Shown here: positions 26,828-35,509 of the stretch, piece by piece | Layout: each line of letters begins with the position of its first letter | How positions within the stretch are numbered: the stretch's first letter is position 1 | NCBI RefSeq assembly: GCF_009834565.1 | Contig: NZ_CP019428.1 | Coordinates: forward strand, 6,386,001-6,450,000 | Direction: 5' to 3' | DNA from: Pseudomonas sp. R76 | GTDB lineage: Bacteria > Pseudomonadota > Gammaproteobacteria > Pseudomonadales > Pseudomonadaceae | Length of the DNA: 64,000 nucleotides | Translations under genes and position numbers: made by a program | Notes under the pieces: generated by a model | Told to the model about the DNA's origin: nothing | The model's database searches: none | The model's input: only the letters and a program-made list of their open reading frames with translations

Positions 26828-28222
26828 TTAAACAGCGAAGATCTTGCCAGGGTTCATGATCCCGTTCGGGTCGAACACCGCCTTCACTGCCTTCATGTAT
26901 TCGATTTCAACCGGCGAGCGGCTGTAGGTCAGGTAATCGCGCTTGGTCATGCCCACGCCGTGTTCAGCGGAGATCGAGCCGTTGTACTTCTCGACGGTTT
27001 CAAACACCCACTTGTTCACAGTGGCGCACTTGGCGAAGAACTCGTCCTTGCTCAGGTTTTCCGGCTTGAGGATGTTCAAGTGCAGGTTGCCGTCGCCGAT
27101 ATGGCCGAACCAGACAATTTCGAAATCCGGGTAGTGTTCGCCGACGATCGCGTCAATTTCCTTCAAGAACGCGGGAACTTTGGAGACAGTCACCGAGATG
27201 TCGTTCTTGTAGGGCGTCCAGTGGGAAATGGTCTCGGAGATGTACTCGCGCAGTTTCCACAGGTTGTGCAGTTGGGTTTCGCTCTGACTCATCACGCCGT
27301 CCAGCACCCAGCCCTGCTCGACGCAGTGTTCGAAGGTTTCCAGCGCGTGGTTGGCGACTTCTTCGGTGGTGGCTTCGAATTCCAGCAGTGCGTAGAACGG
27401 GCACTCGGTTTCGAACGGCGCCGGTACGTCGCCACGGCCCATCACTTTGGCCAGGGCTTTGTCGGAGAAGAATTCGAAGGCGGTCAGGTCGAGCTTGCTC
27501 TGGAATGCGTGCAGCACCGGCATGATCGAGTCGAAATCGGTAGTACCGAGCACCATCGCGGTGAGGTTTTTCGGCGCCCGGTCCAGGCGCATGGTGGCTT
27601 CGACCACAAAGCCCAGCGTGCCTTCGGCGCCGATAAACAGCTGGCGCATGTCGTAGCCGGTGGCGTTCTTGATCAGGTCGCGGTTCAGTTCCAGCACGTC
27701 ACCTTTGCCGGTGACCACTTTCATACCGGCCACCCAGTTGCGGGTCATGCCGTAGCGAATCACCTTGATCCCGCCGGCATTGGTGCCGATATTGCCGCCA
27801 ATCTGGCTCGAACCCGACGACGCGAAGTCCACCGGGTAGTACAGGCCTTTTTCTTCGGCGACGTTCTGCAATTGCTTGGTGACCACACCCGGCTGGCACA
27901 CGGCGGTGCGGTCGGTGAGGTTCACGTCGAGAATCTGGTTCATGTAGTCGAACGACACCACCACTTCGCCATTAGCCGCCACAGCAGCAGCCGACAGGCC
28001 AGTACGGCCACCGGATGGCACCAGCGCGACCTTGTGTTCATTGGCCCAACGCACGATGGCTTGCACCTGCTCGGTGGTCTTGGGGAACACGATGGCGCTA
28101 GGCGCGGGTGCGAAGTGCTTGGTCCAATCCTTGCCGTAAGCCTCCAGGGAGTCTGCATCGGTCAGCACTTTACCGGGCTCAACCAGGGTCTTTAGCTCAT
28201 CAATCAGGGCAGGATGGGTCAT
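26828..28222 (-). CDS. D-2-hydroxyglutarate dehydrogenase (FAD-linked)
   Basis: 464 residues. The PCMH-type FAD domain occupies about 35-215 (PSGGRTGLSAAAVA, SSQIGGNIGTNAGG). The C-terminal FAD-oxidase domain has the metal motif FGHIGDGNLHLNI and ends near NPGKIF. It oxidises D-2-hydroxyglutarate to 2-oxoglutarate. In Pseudomonas this enzyme removes the D-2-HG that SerA makes when it reduces 2-oxoglutarate, so the couple drives serine synthesis. Its divergent position next to serA fits. I use the ATG at 28222 (MTHPALIDELK); a start ten codons earlier is possible. D-lactate is an alternative substrate in this superfamily. Confidence 0.9.
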   Translation of the reverse strand: MTHPALIDELKTLVEPGKVLTDADSLEAYGKDWTKHFAPAPSAIVFPKTTEQVQAIVRWANEHKVALVPSGGRTGLSAAAVAANGEVVVSFDYMNQILDVNLTDRTAVCQPGVVTKQLQNVAEEKGLYYPVDFASSGSSQIGGNIGTNAGGIKVIRYGMTRNWVAGMKVVTGKGDVLELNRDLIKNATGYDMRQLFIGAEGTLGFVVEATMRLDRAPKNLTAMVLGTTDFDSIMPVLHAFQSKLDLTAFEFFSDKALAKVMGRGDVPAPFETECPFYALLEFEATTEEVANHALETFEHCVEQGWVLDGVMSQSETQLHNLWKLREYISETISHWTPYKNDISVTVSKVPAFLKEIDAIVGEHYPDFEIVWFGHIGDGNLHLNILKPENLSKDEFFAKCATVNKWVFETVEKYNGSISAEHGVGMTKRDYLTYSRSPVEIEYMKAVKAVFDPNGIMNPGKIFAV

Positions 28223-28297
28223 CGACAGAACTCTCGAACAATTCATGGTCATCCTGAGAACGCTTCACGTCGCAGGAATAGGTGTTTAGCGGGGCGC

Positions 28298-28311
28298 GTA
28301 TGCTAGCATAC
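28298..28311. promoter_or_regulatory. Palindromic, possibly bidirectional -10 element between D2HGDH and serA
   Basis: gtatgctagcatac is a perfect 14-base palindrome in the divergent gap, giving TATGCT on both strands. On the minus strand a TTGGGC (28334-28329) lies 18 bases upstream as a possible -35. The plus-strand -35 is weak. Confidence 0.5.
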
Positions 28312-28447
28312 CGCCCCCGCAGGACAGAGCCCAAGGGCGTTCTGCGGTGACGGCTTTCCTGCCGTCCGGGTCAGCTCTTGTGCACTGATTCAAGGCACTA
28401 ACTGCTCGATTCCCTGCCATTTTTCTCCGGGATACAGGTTTACGCAG

Positions 28448-29677
28448 ATGAGCAAGACTTCTCTCGATAAGAGCAAGATCAAGTTCCTTCTTCTGGAAGG
28501 CGTCCACCCATCGGCTGTCGACGTACTGAAAGCCGCTGGGTACTCCAGCATTGAGTACATCACCAGTTCTCTGCCGGAAGCCCAGTTAAAGGAAAAGATC
28601 GCCGACGCGCACTTTATCGGCATTCGCTCCCGCACTCAGCTGACCGAAGAGATCTTCGACCACGCCAAGAAACTCGTGGCTGTCGGCTGTTTCTGCATCG
28701 GCACCAACCAGGTCGACCTCAACGCAGCGCGCGAGCGCGGCATCGCGGTGTTCAACGCACCGTACTCCAACACCCGTTCCGTTGCGGAGCTTGTGTTAGC
28801 GGAAGCCATCCTGCTGTTGCGCGGTATCCCTGAGAAGAACGCTTCCTGCCACCGTGGCGGCTGGATCAAAAGCGCGGCCAACTCCTTCGAAATCCGCGGC
28901 AAGAAGCTGGGTATCGTCGGTTACGGCTCGATCGGCACGCAGTTGTCCGTCCTGGCCGAAGGCCTGGGCATGCAGGTGTTCTTCTACGACACCCTGACCA
29001 AGCTGCCATTGGGCAACGCCACCCAGGTGTCGAGCCTGACCGAACTGCTGGGCATGTCCGACATCGTCACCCTGCACGTGCCGGAAACCGCTGAGACCCA
29101 GTGGATGATCGGCGAGAAGGAAATCCGCGCCATCAAGAAAGGCGGCATCCTGATCAACGCGGCACGCGGCACTGTGGTTGAGCTGGACGCCCTGGCCGAC
29201 GCGATCAAGGACAAGCACCTGATCGGCGCCGCCATCGACGTGTTCCCGGTTGAGCCACGCTCCAACGACGACATCTTCGAAAGCCCGCTGCGTGGCCTGG
29301 ACAACGTGATCCTGACCCCGCACATCGGCGGTTCCACTGCTGAAGCCCAAGCCAACATCGGCCTGGAAGTGTCGGAGAAGCTGGTCAAGTACAGCGACAA
29401 CGGTACGTCGGTTTCGTCCGTCAACTTCCCGGAAGTGGCGCTGCCGGCTCACCCTGGCAAGCACCGTTTGCTGCACATCCACCAGAACATTCCTGGCGTG
29501 ATGATGGAGATCAACAAGGTCTTCGCGGAAAACGGCATCAACATCTCCGGTCAGTTCCTGCAGACCAACGAGAAGGTTGGCTACGTGGTAATCGACGTCG
29601 ACGCCGAGTACTCGGACCTGGCGCAAGAGAAGCTGCAGCACATCAACGGCACGATTCGTAGCCGCGTGTTGTTCTAA
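28448..29677 (+). CDS. serA: D-3-phosphoglycerate dehydrogenase
   Basis: 409 residues. It catalyses the first step of serine synthesis from 3-phosphoglycerate and can also reduce 2-oxoglutarate to D-2-hydroxyglutarate. The NAD site is GYGSIG (158-163). The catalytic Arg/Glu/His set is in NAARGT, VEPRSNDD-region and TPHIGGSTAEAQ. A C-terminal ACT domain (from about 335, IPGVMMEINKVF) allows serine feedback. The length is that of the E. coli-type enzyme. It is divergent from D2HGDH and followed by a strong terminator. Confidence 0.96.
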   Translation: MSKTSLDKSKIKFLLLEGVHPSAVDVLKAAGYSSIEYITSSLPEAQLKEKIADAHFIGIRSRTQLTEEIFDHAKKLVAVGCFCIGTNQVDLNAARERGIAVFNAPYSNTRSVAELVLAEAILLLRGIPEKNASCHRGGWIKSAANSFEIRGKKLGIVGYGSIGTQLSVLAEGLGMQVFFYDTLTKLPLGNATQVSSLTELLGMSDIVTLHVPETAETQWMIGEKEIRAIKKGGILINAARGTVVELDALADAIKDKHLIGAAIDVFPVEPRSNDDIFESPLRGLDNVILTPHIGGSTAEAQANIGLEVSEKLVKYSDNGTSVSSVNFPEVALPAHPGKHRLLHIHQNIPGVMMEINKVFAENGINISGQFLQTNEKVGYVVIDVDAEYSDLAQEKLQHINGTIRSRVLF

Positions 29678-29693
29678 GGCTTCAACGCTGCAC

Positions 29694-29724
29694 AAAAAAG
29701 GAGCCCTTAGGGCTCCCTTTTTTT
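29694..29724. terminator. Intrinsic terminator after serA (bidirectional)
   Basis: The stem ggagccc/gggctcc with loop tta (29700-29716) is flanked by an A-run on the left and a T-run on the right. It can therefore end both serA and the convergent DUF4399 gene. Confidence 0.9.
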
Positions 29725-29738
29725 CATCTCAACAACGC

Positions 29739-30179
29739 TTACTTGACGTTAACCGTGATGACTTTCGAGGCTACGGTCGGGTTGAACTGCATGTGCAGTT
29801 TGTCGCCCGCGACCAGTTGCAGCGTGTGCTTGCCTGGGGTGAGGGTCAGCTCGGTTTCGGTCTGGGCCTTGCCGTAGTGGATCACGGTGTCGGTGGCCGG
29901 GATCGGTACGCTGGCGTCAGGCAGCTCTTTCTGGTCGATCAGCAGGTGATGGTGACCGGTGCCTGGGTCCTGGCTGGTAGCCGGGGCCAGTTTGAGGCCT
30001 TCCATGCCGAATTTGACGGTGAAGGTTTTATCCACGGTGGCGCCGTCTTTTGGCGACACGATAAAGACTTTGGCACCTTCAGGTGGCGCGCTGCGCGGAA
30101 TACCGTCAGCAGCAGTGGCCAACATCGAGGCACCCAGCAGCAGGCTGGCAATCGTTGCACGGGACAATAGAGCTTTCAT
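29739..30179 (-). CDS. DUF4399 periplasmic protein
   Basis: 146 residues. The signal peptide is cleaved near ATAA-DG (residues 22-25). The DUF4399 segments GAKVFIVSPKDGATV, GTGHHHLLID and LAPGKH-like LTPGKHTLQL follow. The HHH cluster could bind metal, but no role is established. It converges on serA and shares its terminator. It is conserved at this place in P. aeruginosa (PA0315 region). Confidence 0.85.
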   Translation of the reverse strand: MKALLSRATIASLLLGASMLATAADGIPRSAPPEGAKVFIVSPKDGATVDKTFTVKFGMEGLKLAPATSQDPGTGHHHLLIDQKELPDASVPIPATDTVIHYGKAQTETELTLTPGKHTLQLVAGDKLHMQFNPTVASKVITVNVK

Positions 30180-30312
30180 TCACTTCTCCAGTTTCTGCAG
30201 GAAATCTGTTGGGTTATGACAACTTCGCGACAAATTGCTGTCCAAGGCACTCAACACCATAGCAAAGCGATGCTGAATGGCGCCTCGCATTACGAATTCT
30301 TTAGGAGTGACC

Positions 30313-30807
30313 ATGCGCTTTTCGCCTGGCCTTGTACTGTTGTTACCCCTTCTGAGTCCTTTGGCTCACGCCGAATTGATCGATGATGTGTTTGATCGCG
30401 GCGAACTGCGCATTGCCCTGGAAGCCAACACGCCGCCGTTCAACTTCAAGGACGGTGACAAGCTCACCGGGTTTGAAGTGGAACTGGGCGAGCAACTGGC
30501 GAAGGAAATGGATGTGCGCCCCTCGTTCATCACCACCGATGACACCGATTTGCTGCCAGGCGTTGAAACCGGCAAATACGACGTAGCCATCAACCATATC
30601 GCTATGACTGCCGAGCTACGGGATCGTTTCGATTTCAGTGCACCCTATAAGGAAACACCTGAGCTGGCGATTCCATTCCAAAAGGGTAACCCGGCGTTCA
30701 AAAGTAGCCTGGACAAGGCGTTGCAGCACATCAAGGCCGATGGCCGACTGAAGGCGTTGACGCAGAAGTGGTTTGAAGGCGACACACCGGTCGTCAAAGC
30801 ACCCTAG
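30313..30807 (+). CDS. Solute-binding protein (SBP_bac_3) lacking most of lobe 2
   Basis: 164 residues against about 250-260 for the family of polar amino acid/cystine binding proteins. The signal peptide (1-20) and the first lobe (LRIALEANTPPFNFKDGDKLTGFE through DRFDFSAPYKE) look normal. The sequence then jumps at residues 112-118 straight to the family's C-terminal part (LAIPFQKGNPAFKSSLDKAL, then KALTQKWF). About 90 residues that form lobe 2 and the hinge return are missing, in frame. No permease or ATPase gene is nearby. The product can hardly close around a ligand, so the gene is probably decaying. Start: ATG with TAGGAG upstream. Confidence 0.8.
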   Translation: MRFSPGLVLLLPLLSPLAHAELIDDVFDRGELRIALEANTPPFNFKDGDKLTGFEVELGEQLAKEMDVRPSFITTDDTDLLPGVETGKYDVAINHIAMTAELRDRFDFSAPYKETPELAIPFQKGNPAFKSSLDKALQHIKADGRLKALTQKWFEGDTPVVKAP

Positions 30808-30813
30808 ATCAAC

Positions 30814-30904
30814 TGTGGGAGCGGGCTTGCTCGCGAATACGGACTGTCAGCCGGCAAATCAGTTGACTGACACTGCGCTTTCGCGAGCAAGCCCGCTCCC
30901 ACAT
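30814..30904. repeat. REP-type palindromic doublet, family B (Ctc variant)
   Basis: tgtgggagcgggcttgctcg faces cgagcaagcccgctcccaca across about 45 bases, in the convergent gap before the DUF523 gene. Confidence 0.88.
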
Positions 30905-30910
30905 TTTGAT

Positions 30911-31405
30911 TTAGGTAAGGCTTGAGAGATGGGCCAAGGCGACAGCCGCCTCAGGCAACTCCAGCTCACTGAACACCAACACCCCATGGCGCTTGAGCAA
31001 CGCCGCCGTCACCCCTTCGCCGCTGACCTTCACACCGCTGAACGTGCCGTCATAGGTCAGCACGTTGCCGCAGGACGGGCTATTGGCCTTGAGAATGGCA
31101 ATGCGGATGCCGTGGCGCTGCACCAACGCCAACGCCTGGCGGGCGCCATCGAGAAAGGCGGCACTGAAATCTTCGCCGTCGGCCGTCAGCACCTGGGCGC
31201 GGCCTTCCCACACATCAATGCCCTGCCCGCCCGGGATCTCGGCGGAGGGCCGCGGCGTAGGCAAACCGCCCGACACTTCCGGGCAGATCGCAACCACACG
31301 GCCTTCAGCCTGCCACGCCGCCAGTTGGTCGAACGGGCCGCTGGCCCCGCCGTCGTAGCGCACTTTGTGCCCGAGCAGGCAGCGGCTGATCAGAATCTTT
31401 TCCAT
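30911..31405 (-). CDS. DUF523 family protein
   Basis: 164 residues with four Cys in the typical places: ISRCLLG, VAICPEVSGGLPTPR, and LKANSPSCG. The conserved Cys residues suggest a metal or Fe-S site, which is not proven for the family. It follows the dioxygenase gene by two bases on the same strand, so the two are one operon. Function unknown. Confidence 0.85.
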   Translation of the reverse strand: MEKILISRCLLGHKVRYDGGASGPFDQLAAWQAEGRVVAICPEVSGGLPTPRPSAEIPGGQGIDVWEGRAQVLTADGEDFSAAFLDGARQALALVQRHGIRIAILKANSPSCGNVLTYDGTFSGVKVSGEGVTAALLKRHGVLVFSELELPEAAVALAHLSSLT

Positions 31406-31407
31406 GT

Positions 31408-32040
31408 TTAAAACGGCTCGTTACCCCGCCGGCGAAACCAGCCGGTCAAGGACAGTCGTTCGCGCGTGGCGGGCAGGACTTCGTGGGGCACTTCACCCGA
31501 CAGGAACACCACCAGGCAACCGCCCGAGGGCACCACATCGTATTCGACGCCGTCCTTGAGGTACATGCGCAGTTGGCCGCCGTGTTCGGGCAGCCACGCG
31601 TCATTCAGGTACACCACCGCCGAGACCATGCGGCGGTCATCGTCGCGAAAACGGTCCACGTGCTTGAGGTAAAACGCACCCGGCGGGTACATCGCAAAGT
31701 GGCTTTCAAAATCTTCCAGGCCGAGGAACAAGCCACGATTCATCGCCTGGCGCAGGCTGTCCATCACGCCCATGTAGGTCTCGCAGACGGCCGCATCGCC
31801 TTCTTCCAGCCACTGGATATGGTCACCGCGAATGCCCTCGCGGATCTCCTGGGCCGGGCCGCGTCCTACAGCAGCAGGTGCCAATTCCCCCTGCGCCGCA
31901 CGTTTACGGCACTCAGCCGCCAGTTCCAGGGTCAGAGCCTGGGGCAGGAAGCCGTTCTGCTGCGACCAACCTTTTTCGGCCAGGTCGTCGACAATGCGTT
32001 GCAGCAGAGGATGATCGAGGGGTATTTGCATGGCGCGCAT
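31408..32040 (-). CDS. 2-oxoglutarate/Fe(II)-dependent oxygenase
   Basis: 210 residues from the ATG at 32040; other starts at 32049 or 32031 are possible. The iron triad is in KHVDRFRDDD (HxD) and the late HEVLP. An Arg that would bind 2-oxoglutarate follows in RERLSLTGWFRRR. This is the prolyl-4-hydroxylase-like fold. The substrate is unknown; it may hydroxylate a protein or a small molecule. It is upstream of and almost touching the DUF523 gene. Confidence 0.83.
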   Translation of the reverse strand: MRAMQIPLDHPLLQRIVDDLAEKGWSQQNGFLPQALTLELAAECRKRAAQGELAPAAVGRGPAQEIREGIRGDHIQWLEEGDAAVCETYMGVMDSLRQAMNRGLFLGLEDFESHFAMYPPGAFYLKHVDRFRDDDRRMVSAVVYLNDAWLPEHGGQLRMYLKDGVEYDVVPSGGCLVVFLSGEVPHEVLPATRERLSLTGWFRRRGNEPF

Positions 32041-32171
32041 AGTATCCATACGCCTGTAAATCCGACAGAGCCGCCGAGCGTCTGAATACACTTTAGTCAG
32101 GTGACCGATAGGATTTCTCGACAAATCCTACGCCCGACACGGACAATAGTGGCCGACTGACAGGAGTCCAT

Positions 32172-32924
32172 ATGCGTCGTTTGTTTTTTTCCATGCTGAT
32201 GTTCTGCGTTTTGCCCGCTTGGGCAGACGGCCATGACCAGTTGTACAAGGTCGCCGGCTGGGCCGAACAACGTGCGCATTTCAATGACGCCCTCACTGCC
32301 GCCCAGCAACGCTACCGCAATAGCCTGCCGCCGGCGGTGTACCAGGCGCTGGTGGACAACAGCAATAAACGCTTCGCCGCCCAGGCCGTGGACCAGCGCG
32401 CCGAGGCGCAATTGCGCAAGAACCTCGCGGACCCGAAACCCGCCCTGGCGTTTTTCCAGTCGCCGCTGGGCCGCAAGATTGTCGCCGCCGAGTTGCTGGC
32501 CACGCGCCGCGACCAGTTGGCGAAAAACGCCCAAGGCCTGCCACACATCGAGGCCGACGCCACCCGCAGCCTGATCATCGGCCACCTGGCCCAGGCGCTG
32601 CCTGCGCGCGAAGCCGGTGCGGAAGTCAGCCTGGCGATTGCCGGCGTGGCCGCCGACAGCTTGAGCCAGATGATTCCCGGCCTGTTGGGCGGCGGTCAGG
32701 CGCAGGGCATGTTGAATGGTCAGCGTGAGCGGCTGATGCAGCAGATTGGCAATGACCTGAATAACACGCTGCTGTACGTCTATCGGGATTTGTCTGACCC
32801 GGAGCTGGAGGAATTCGCCACGTTTGCGGAGTCGCCGGACGGTCGGGCGTATTACAAGGCGGCGCTGGCAGCGATTCGCGCAGGCCTTGCCGTCGGCCAG
32901 AGCACCTCAAGCCTGGCACCGTAA
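32172..32924 (+). CDS. Periplasmic DUF2059-like protein
   Basis: 250 residues. The signal peptide is MRRLFFSMLMFCVLPAWADG. Two DUF2059-like segments appear, ALAFFQSPLGRKIV and LEEFATFAESPDGRAYYKAA, so the domain may be duplicated. Function unknown. Start: ATG with CAGGAG upstream. Divergent from the dioxygenase gene. Confidence 0.78.
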   Translation: MRRLFFSMLMFCVLPAWADGHDQLYKVAGWAEQRAHFNDALTAAQQRYRNSLPPAVYQALVDNSNKRFAAQAVDQRAEAQLRKNLADPKPALAFFQSPLGRKIVAAELLATRRDQLAKNAQGLPHIEADATRSLIIGHLAQALPAREAGAEVSLAIAGVAADSLSQMIPGLLGGGQAQGMLNGQRERLMQQIGNDLNNTLLYVYRDLSDPELEEFATFAESPDGRAYYKAALAAIRAGLAVGQSTSSLAP

Positions 32925-32929
32925 TCATT

Positions 32930-33019
32930 GTGGGAGCTGGCTTGCCTGCGATAGCGGTGGGACAGCACCTCAAAGGCTAACTGGCATACCGTTATCGCAG
33001 GCAAGCCAGCTCCCACATT
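32930..33019. repeat. REP-type palindromic doublet, family B
   Basis: tgtgggagctggcttgcctg faces caggcaagccagctcccaca in the convergent gap before the hydrolase gene. Confidence 0.88.
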
Positions 33020-33029
33020 TGAAGGGTGC

Positions 33030-33971
33030 TTACTTCAGATGGTCGGTGAGGTACTTGAAATACTCCTGGCGAATCTCCGCAATCTCATTCGCCAAATGAT
33101 GCCTGCCACGCGGGATCATCAACACCTCGGGCTGATCAAACTTGCCCCGCAGCACCTGCAAGTTGTGCTGCCAGTCCACCGTCATGTCTTCCTCACCCTG
33201 CACAATCAGCGGCCGCCGCGGGCTGCGCGGTGCGGCTTCGATGCGCTTGATCCAGTGCGCCAACGCCCCCACCCAGGCCGTGGGCAGTTGGCGCGGCTGC
33301 AACGGGTCGGCTTCCAGGAACGGCTTGAACGTGGGGTCATGGGTGTTTTCGCTGAAACGTCGCGCGATGCCTTTGACGAACGGCCGCAGCAAGTAATAGC
33401 TGACCTGCGACCAACCCCACGCACGCGGGCGCACCAAAGGTGACAACAGGAAGGTCTTGCCCTGTGCCGGGCTGTCGGCGCCGTGATGGAGCAAATGGTC
33501 GACCACCACCGCGCCACCGGTGCTTTGCCCGAACAGGTGCCAGGGCTGCGGCAACTGCAGCGCCTTGGCCTGCGCAAACAGCGCCTGCACCACGTGCTGA
33601 TACACCGCAAAATCGTCGATGCTCGCGCGTGCGCCGCTGGACAGGCCATGGCCGGGCAAATCGCAGGCAATCACCACGAAGTTCTGGTCCAGTGCCCAGT
33701 CCACCACGTTACGGTACAGGCCCATGTGGTCGTAGAAGCCGTGGAACATGAACAGCGTCGCCACAGGCGCAGGCGGCCACCACACCTGGGCGACCACGTG
33801 GTAGCCATCCACCTCAAAGCGCCCCAGACGGCTCACGGCAGGTACTTTGCGCGCGGCCAGGTCCAGCCCGTAGAAACGCTGGTAGACCCGCGCCTCGGCG
33901 CTGAGCGGTTGCGCATCCACAAGTGGCCGCAAGCTGTCGCGCAGATGATCGGGGTCAAAGCTCACAGGCAT
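33030..33971 (-). CDS. Alpha/beta hydrolase (monoacylglycerol-lipase type)
   Basis: 313 residues. The oxyanion loop is FHGFYDHMG, the nucleophile elbow GQSTGG (Ser150), with a later Asp and a His in GRHHLANE near the C-terminus. This fits the lysophospholipase/monoacylglycerol lipase branch. No signal peptide, so cytoplasmic. I start at the ATG 33971 (MPVSFDPDHL) rather than 22 codons upstream. It is divergent from the DUF6436 gene. Confidence 0.82.
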   Translation of the reverse strand: MPVSFDPDHLRDSLRPLVDAQPLSAEARVYQRFYGLDLAARKVPAVSRLGRFEVDGYHVVAQVWWPPAPVATLFMFHGFYDHMGLYRNVVDWALDQNFVVIACDLPGHGLSSGARASIDDFAVYQHVVQALFAQAKALQLPQPWHLFGQSTGGAVVVDHLLHHGADSPAQGKTFLLSPLVRPRAWGWSQVSYYLLRPFVKGIARRFSENTHDPTFKPFLEADPLQPRQLPTAWVGALAHWIKRIEAAPRSPRRPLIVQGEEDMTVDWQHNLQVLRGKFDQPEVLMIPRGRHHLANEIAEIRQEYFKYLTDHLK

Positions 33972-34070
33972 AAAGGGTTCCAGACTGACGGTGAAGATGA
34001 ATATCGAGCGGTGATATTCATCTGTCAGGGCAAGCATGGCAAGCTACGCGACCTTCGAGGATTGATCTGA

Positions 34071-34649
34071 ATGCGACAGCCCTACCGTTCCGCCCTGTTC
34101 GCCAGCCTGATCCTGGTCATCTGCGCCGGCGTGCTGTGGGCGGCGTATGACTGGTTCCAGGGCCGCTACTTGCGCGCATTCAGCGAACACACGGCGGTGT
34201 TCTCCGGCGACGCCCTGCGCCTGCCCGCCGAACTCGCCGGCCCCGGCCCGATCCGCCTGGTGCACTTCTGGGACCCGGCCTGCCCGTGCAACGTCGGCAA
34301 CCAGCAACACCTGGGCGAGCTGATCGAGCATTACGCGCCCCAAGGCGTCGAGTTCTACGCCCTGCAAAAGGCCGGCAGCCACGGCCAACTGCCCGACAAC
34401 CTGCGCAAAATGAAAACCCTTAATTCCCTGTTCGGTGCCGACCACGTGCCGGCGACCCCGGCTGTCGGGATCTGGGACCGTACGGGCAAACTTGCGTATT
34501 TCGGGCCGTACAGCGAAGGGCTCACGTGTAACTCCAGCAACAGTTTTATCGAGCCGATCCTGCAAGCCCTTCAGGCCGGGCGCGAGGTCGATGCCACTCA
34601 TACGCTGGCGGTGGGCTGCTATTGCGAGTGGAGCAAGGCACCAAACTGA
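34071..34649 (+). CDS. DUF6436 thioredoxin-like membrane-anchored protein
   Basis: 192 residues. One N-terminal membrane helix (8-25) is followed by a thioredoxin-like domain with WDPA-C71-P-C73 in place of the usual CxxC, and TPAVGIWD supplying the cis-Pro position. Probably periplasmic. The short CPC spacing is unlike a normal disulfide oxidoreductase, so it may do other thiol or metal chemistry. Function unknown. Confidence 0.75.
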   Translation: MRQPYRSALFASLILVICAGVLWAAYDWFQGRYLRAFSEHTAVFSGDALRLPAELAGPGPIRLVHFWDPACPCNVGNQQHLGELIEHYAPQGVEFYALQKAGSHGQLPDNLRKMKTLNSLFGADHVPATPAVGIWDRTGKLAYFGPYSEGLTCNSSNSFIEPILQALQAGREVDATHTLAVGCYCEWSKAPN

Positions 34650-34739
34650 ACACAGCCTGTTCAACCGGCAAACTCCAATCACCCGAGCATTGGGCTGCTG
34701 TATCGTACGTTTTCAGCAAGATTGTAAGCGTAGGAATAC

Positions 34740-35096
34740 ATGAGCCAGTTAACCATCATCCTCTGGATGCTCAACGTTATCGTTGATACGTCCGGCCAGT
34801 TGGCTTTTAAAACCGCCGCCTCGGCCAGCGCCGAGCATGATGGCATGGCCCACTGGAAGCACATGCTCAAGCGGCCGTGGATCTGGCTGGGGGTAATCTG
34901 CTACGTCTTCGAATTCGTGTTGTGGCTGGCGTTCCTGACCCTGGTGCCGCTGTCGGTGGGCGTGATGCTGGGCTCGATCAATATTGTCGTGATCATGATT
35001 GCCGGACGGTTCCTGTTCAAAGAGAGCCTGAGCAAATGGCGCCTGATCGGCATCATGCTGATCGCCTGTGGTGTGACTGTCGTAGGGTTTGAATGA
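34740..35096 (+). CDS. Small multidrug-resistance/EamA-like transporter subunit 1
   Basis: 118 residues, four membrane helices, the size of an SMR protein. TM1 reads NVIVDTSGQLAFKTA, with Asp at the position of the essential Glu14 of EmrE. The C-terminal helix ends ACGVTVVGF. It overlaps the next gene (ATGATGA at 35093), which encodes a second SMR-like subunit, so a heterodimer is expected, as in MdtIJ or ArnEF. The cargo is unknown. Confidence 0.8.
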   Translation: MSQLTIILWMLNVIVDTSGQLAFKTAASASAEHDGMAHWKHMLKRPWIWLGVICYVFEFVLWLAFLTLVPLSVGVMLGSINIVVIMIAGRFLFKESLSKWRLIGIMLIACGVTVVGFE

Positions 35097-35509
35097 TGAA
35101 ACGCTTTTACATCCTGGGTTTTCTCGCGCTGATCATTTTCGACACCTTGGCGCAGGTCAGCTTCAAATTCGCCTCGGTGCATGCCGAGCCGCTGACCATG
35201 GACGCCGCCTGGCTGGTTCGCGTATTTGGCGCGCCGTGGATCTACGGCGCCTTTGTCGGCTATATCGGCGCCTTCTTCACCTGGATGACGCTGCTCAAAT
35301 ACGCCCCGGTGGGCCCGGCGTTTGCGGCCTCGCACTTGGAGCTGATCAGTGTGACGCTGATCTCTGTCTGGCTGTTCGATGACACCTTGACCCTGCCTAA
35401 AATCATCGGTGGCGCACTGATTATCGCGGGCATTCTGTGCCTGGCACGCAGCGAAGACAAAGAGAGCAAACCGGCCGAGGTCGAGCCGTTGCAGGCCCCG
35501 GTGTCATGA
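35093..35509 (+). CDS. Small multidrug-resistance/EamA-like transporter subunit 2
   Basis: 138 residues, four helices plus a hydrophilic tail (SEDKESKPAEVE). TM1 is LIIFDTLAQVSFKFA, again with Asp at the EmrE Glu14 position. Retention of an acid in both subunits fits proton-coupled export more than the ArnEF type, which lacks it. It overlaps the aminotransferase gene by ATGA (35506-35509), so the three genes are tightly coupled. Confidence 0.8.
   Translation: MMKRFYILGFLALIIFDTLAQVSFKFASVHAEPLTMDAAWLVRVFGAPWIYGAFVGYIGAFFTWMTLLKYAPVGPAFAASHLELISVTLISVWLFDDTLTLPKIIGGALIIAGILCLARSEDKESKPAEVEPLQAPVS

Noticed and set aside
26600-28195. 531-codon plus-strand frame opposite the FAHD and D2HGDH genes
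   Set aside because: Spans two real minus-strand genes and their junction; shadow of third-position GC bias.
34740-35509. SMR pair considered as ArnE/ArnF
   Set aside because: Both have Asp at the EmrE Glu14 position and no other arn genes (arnBCADT) are present.
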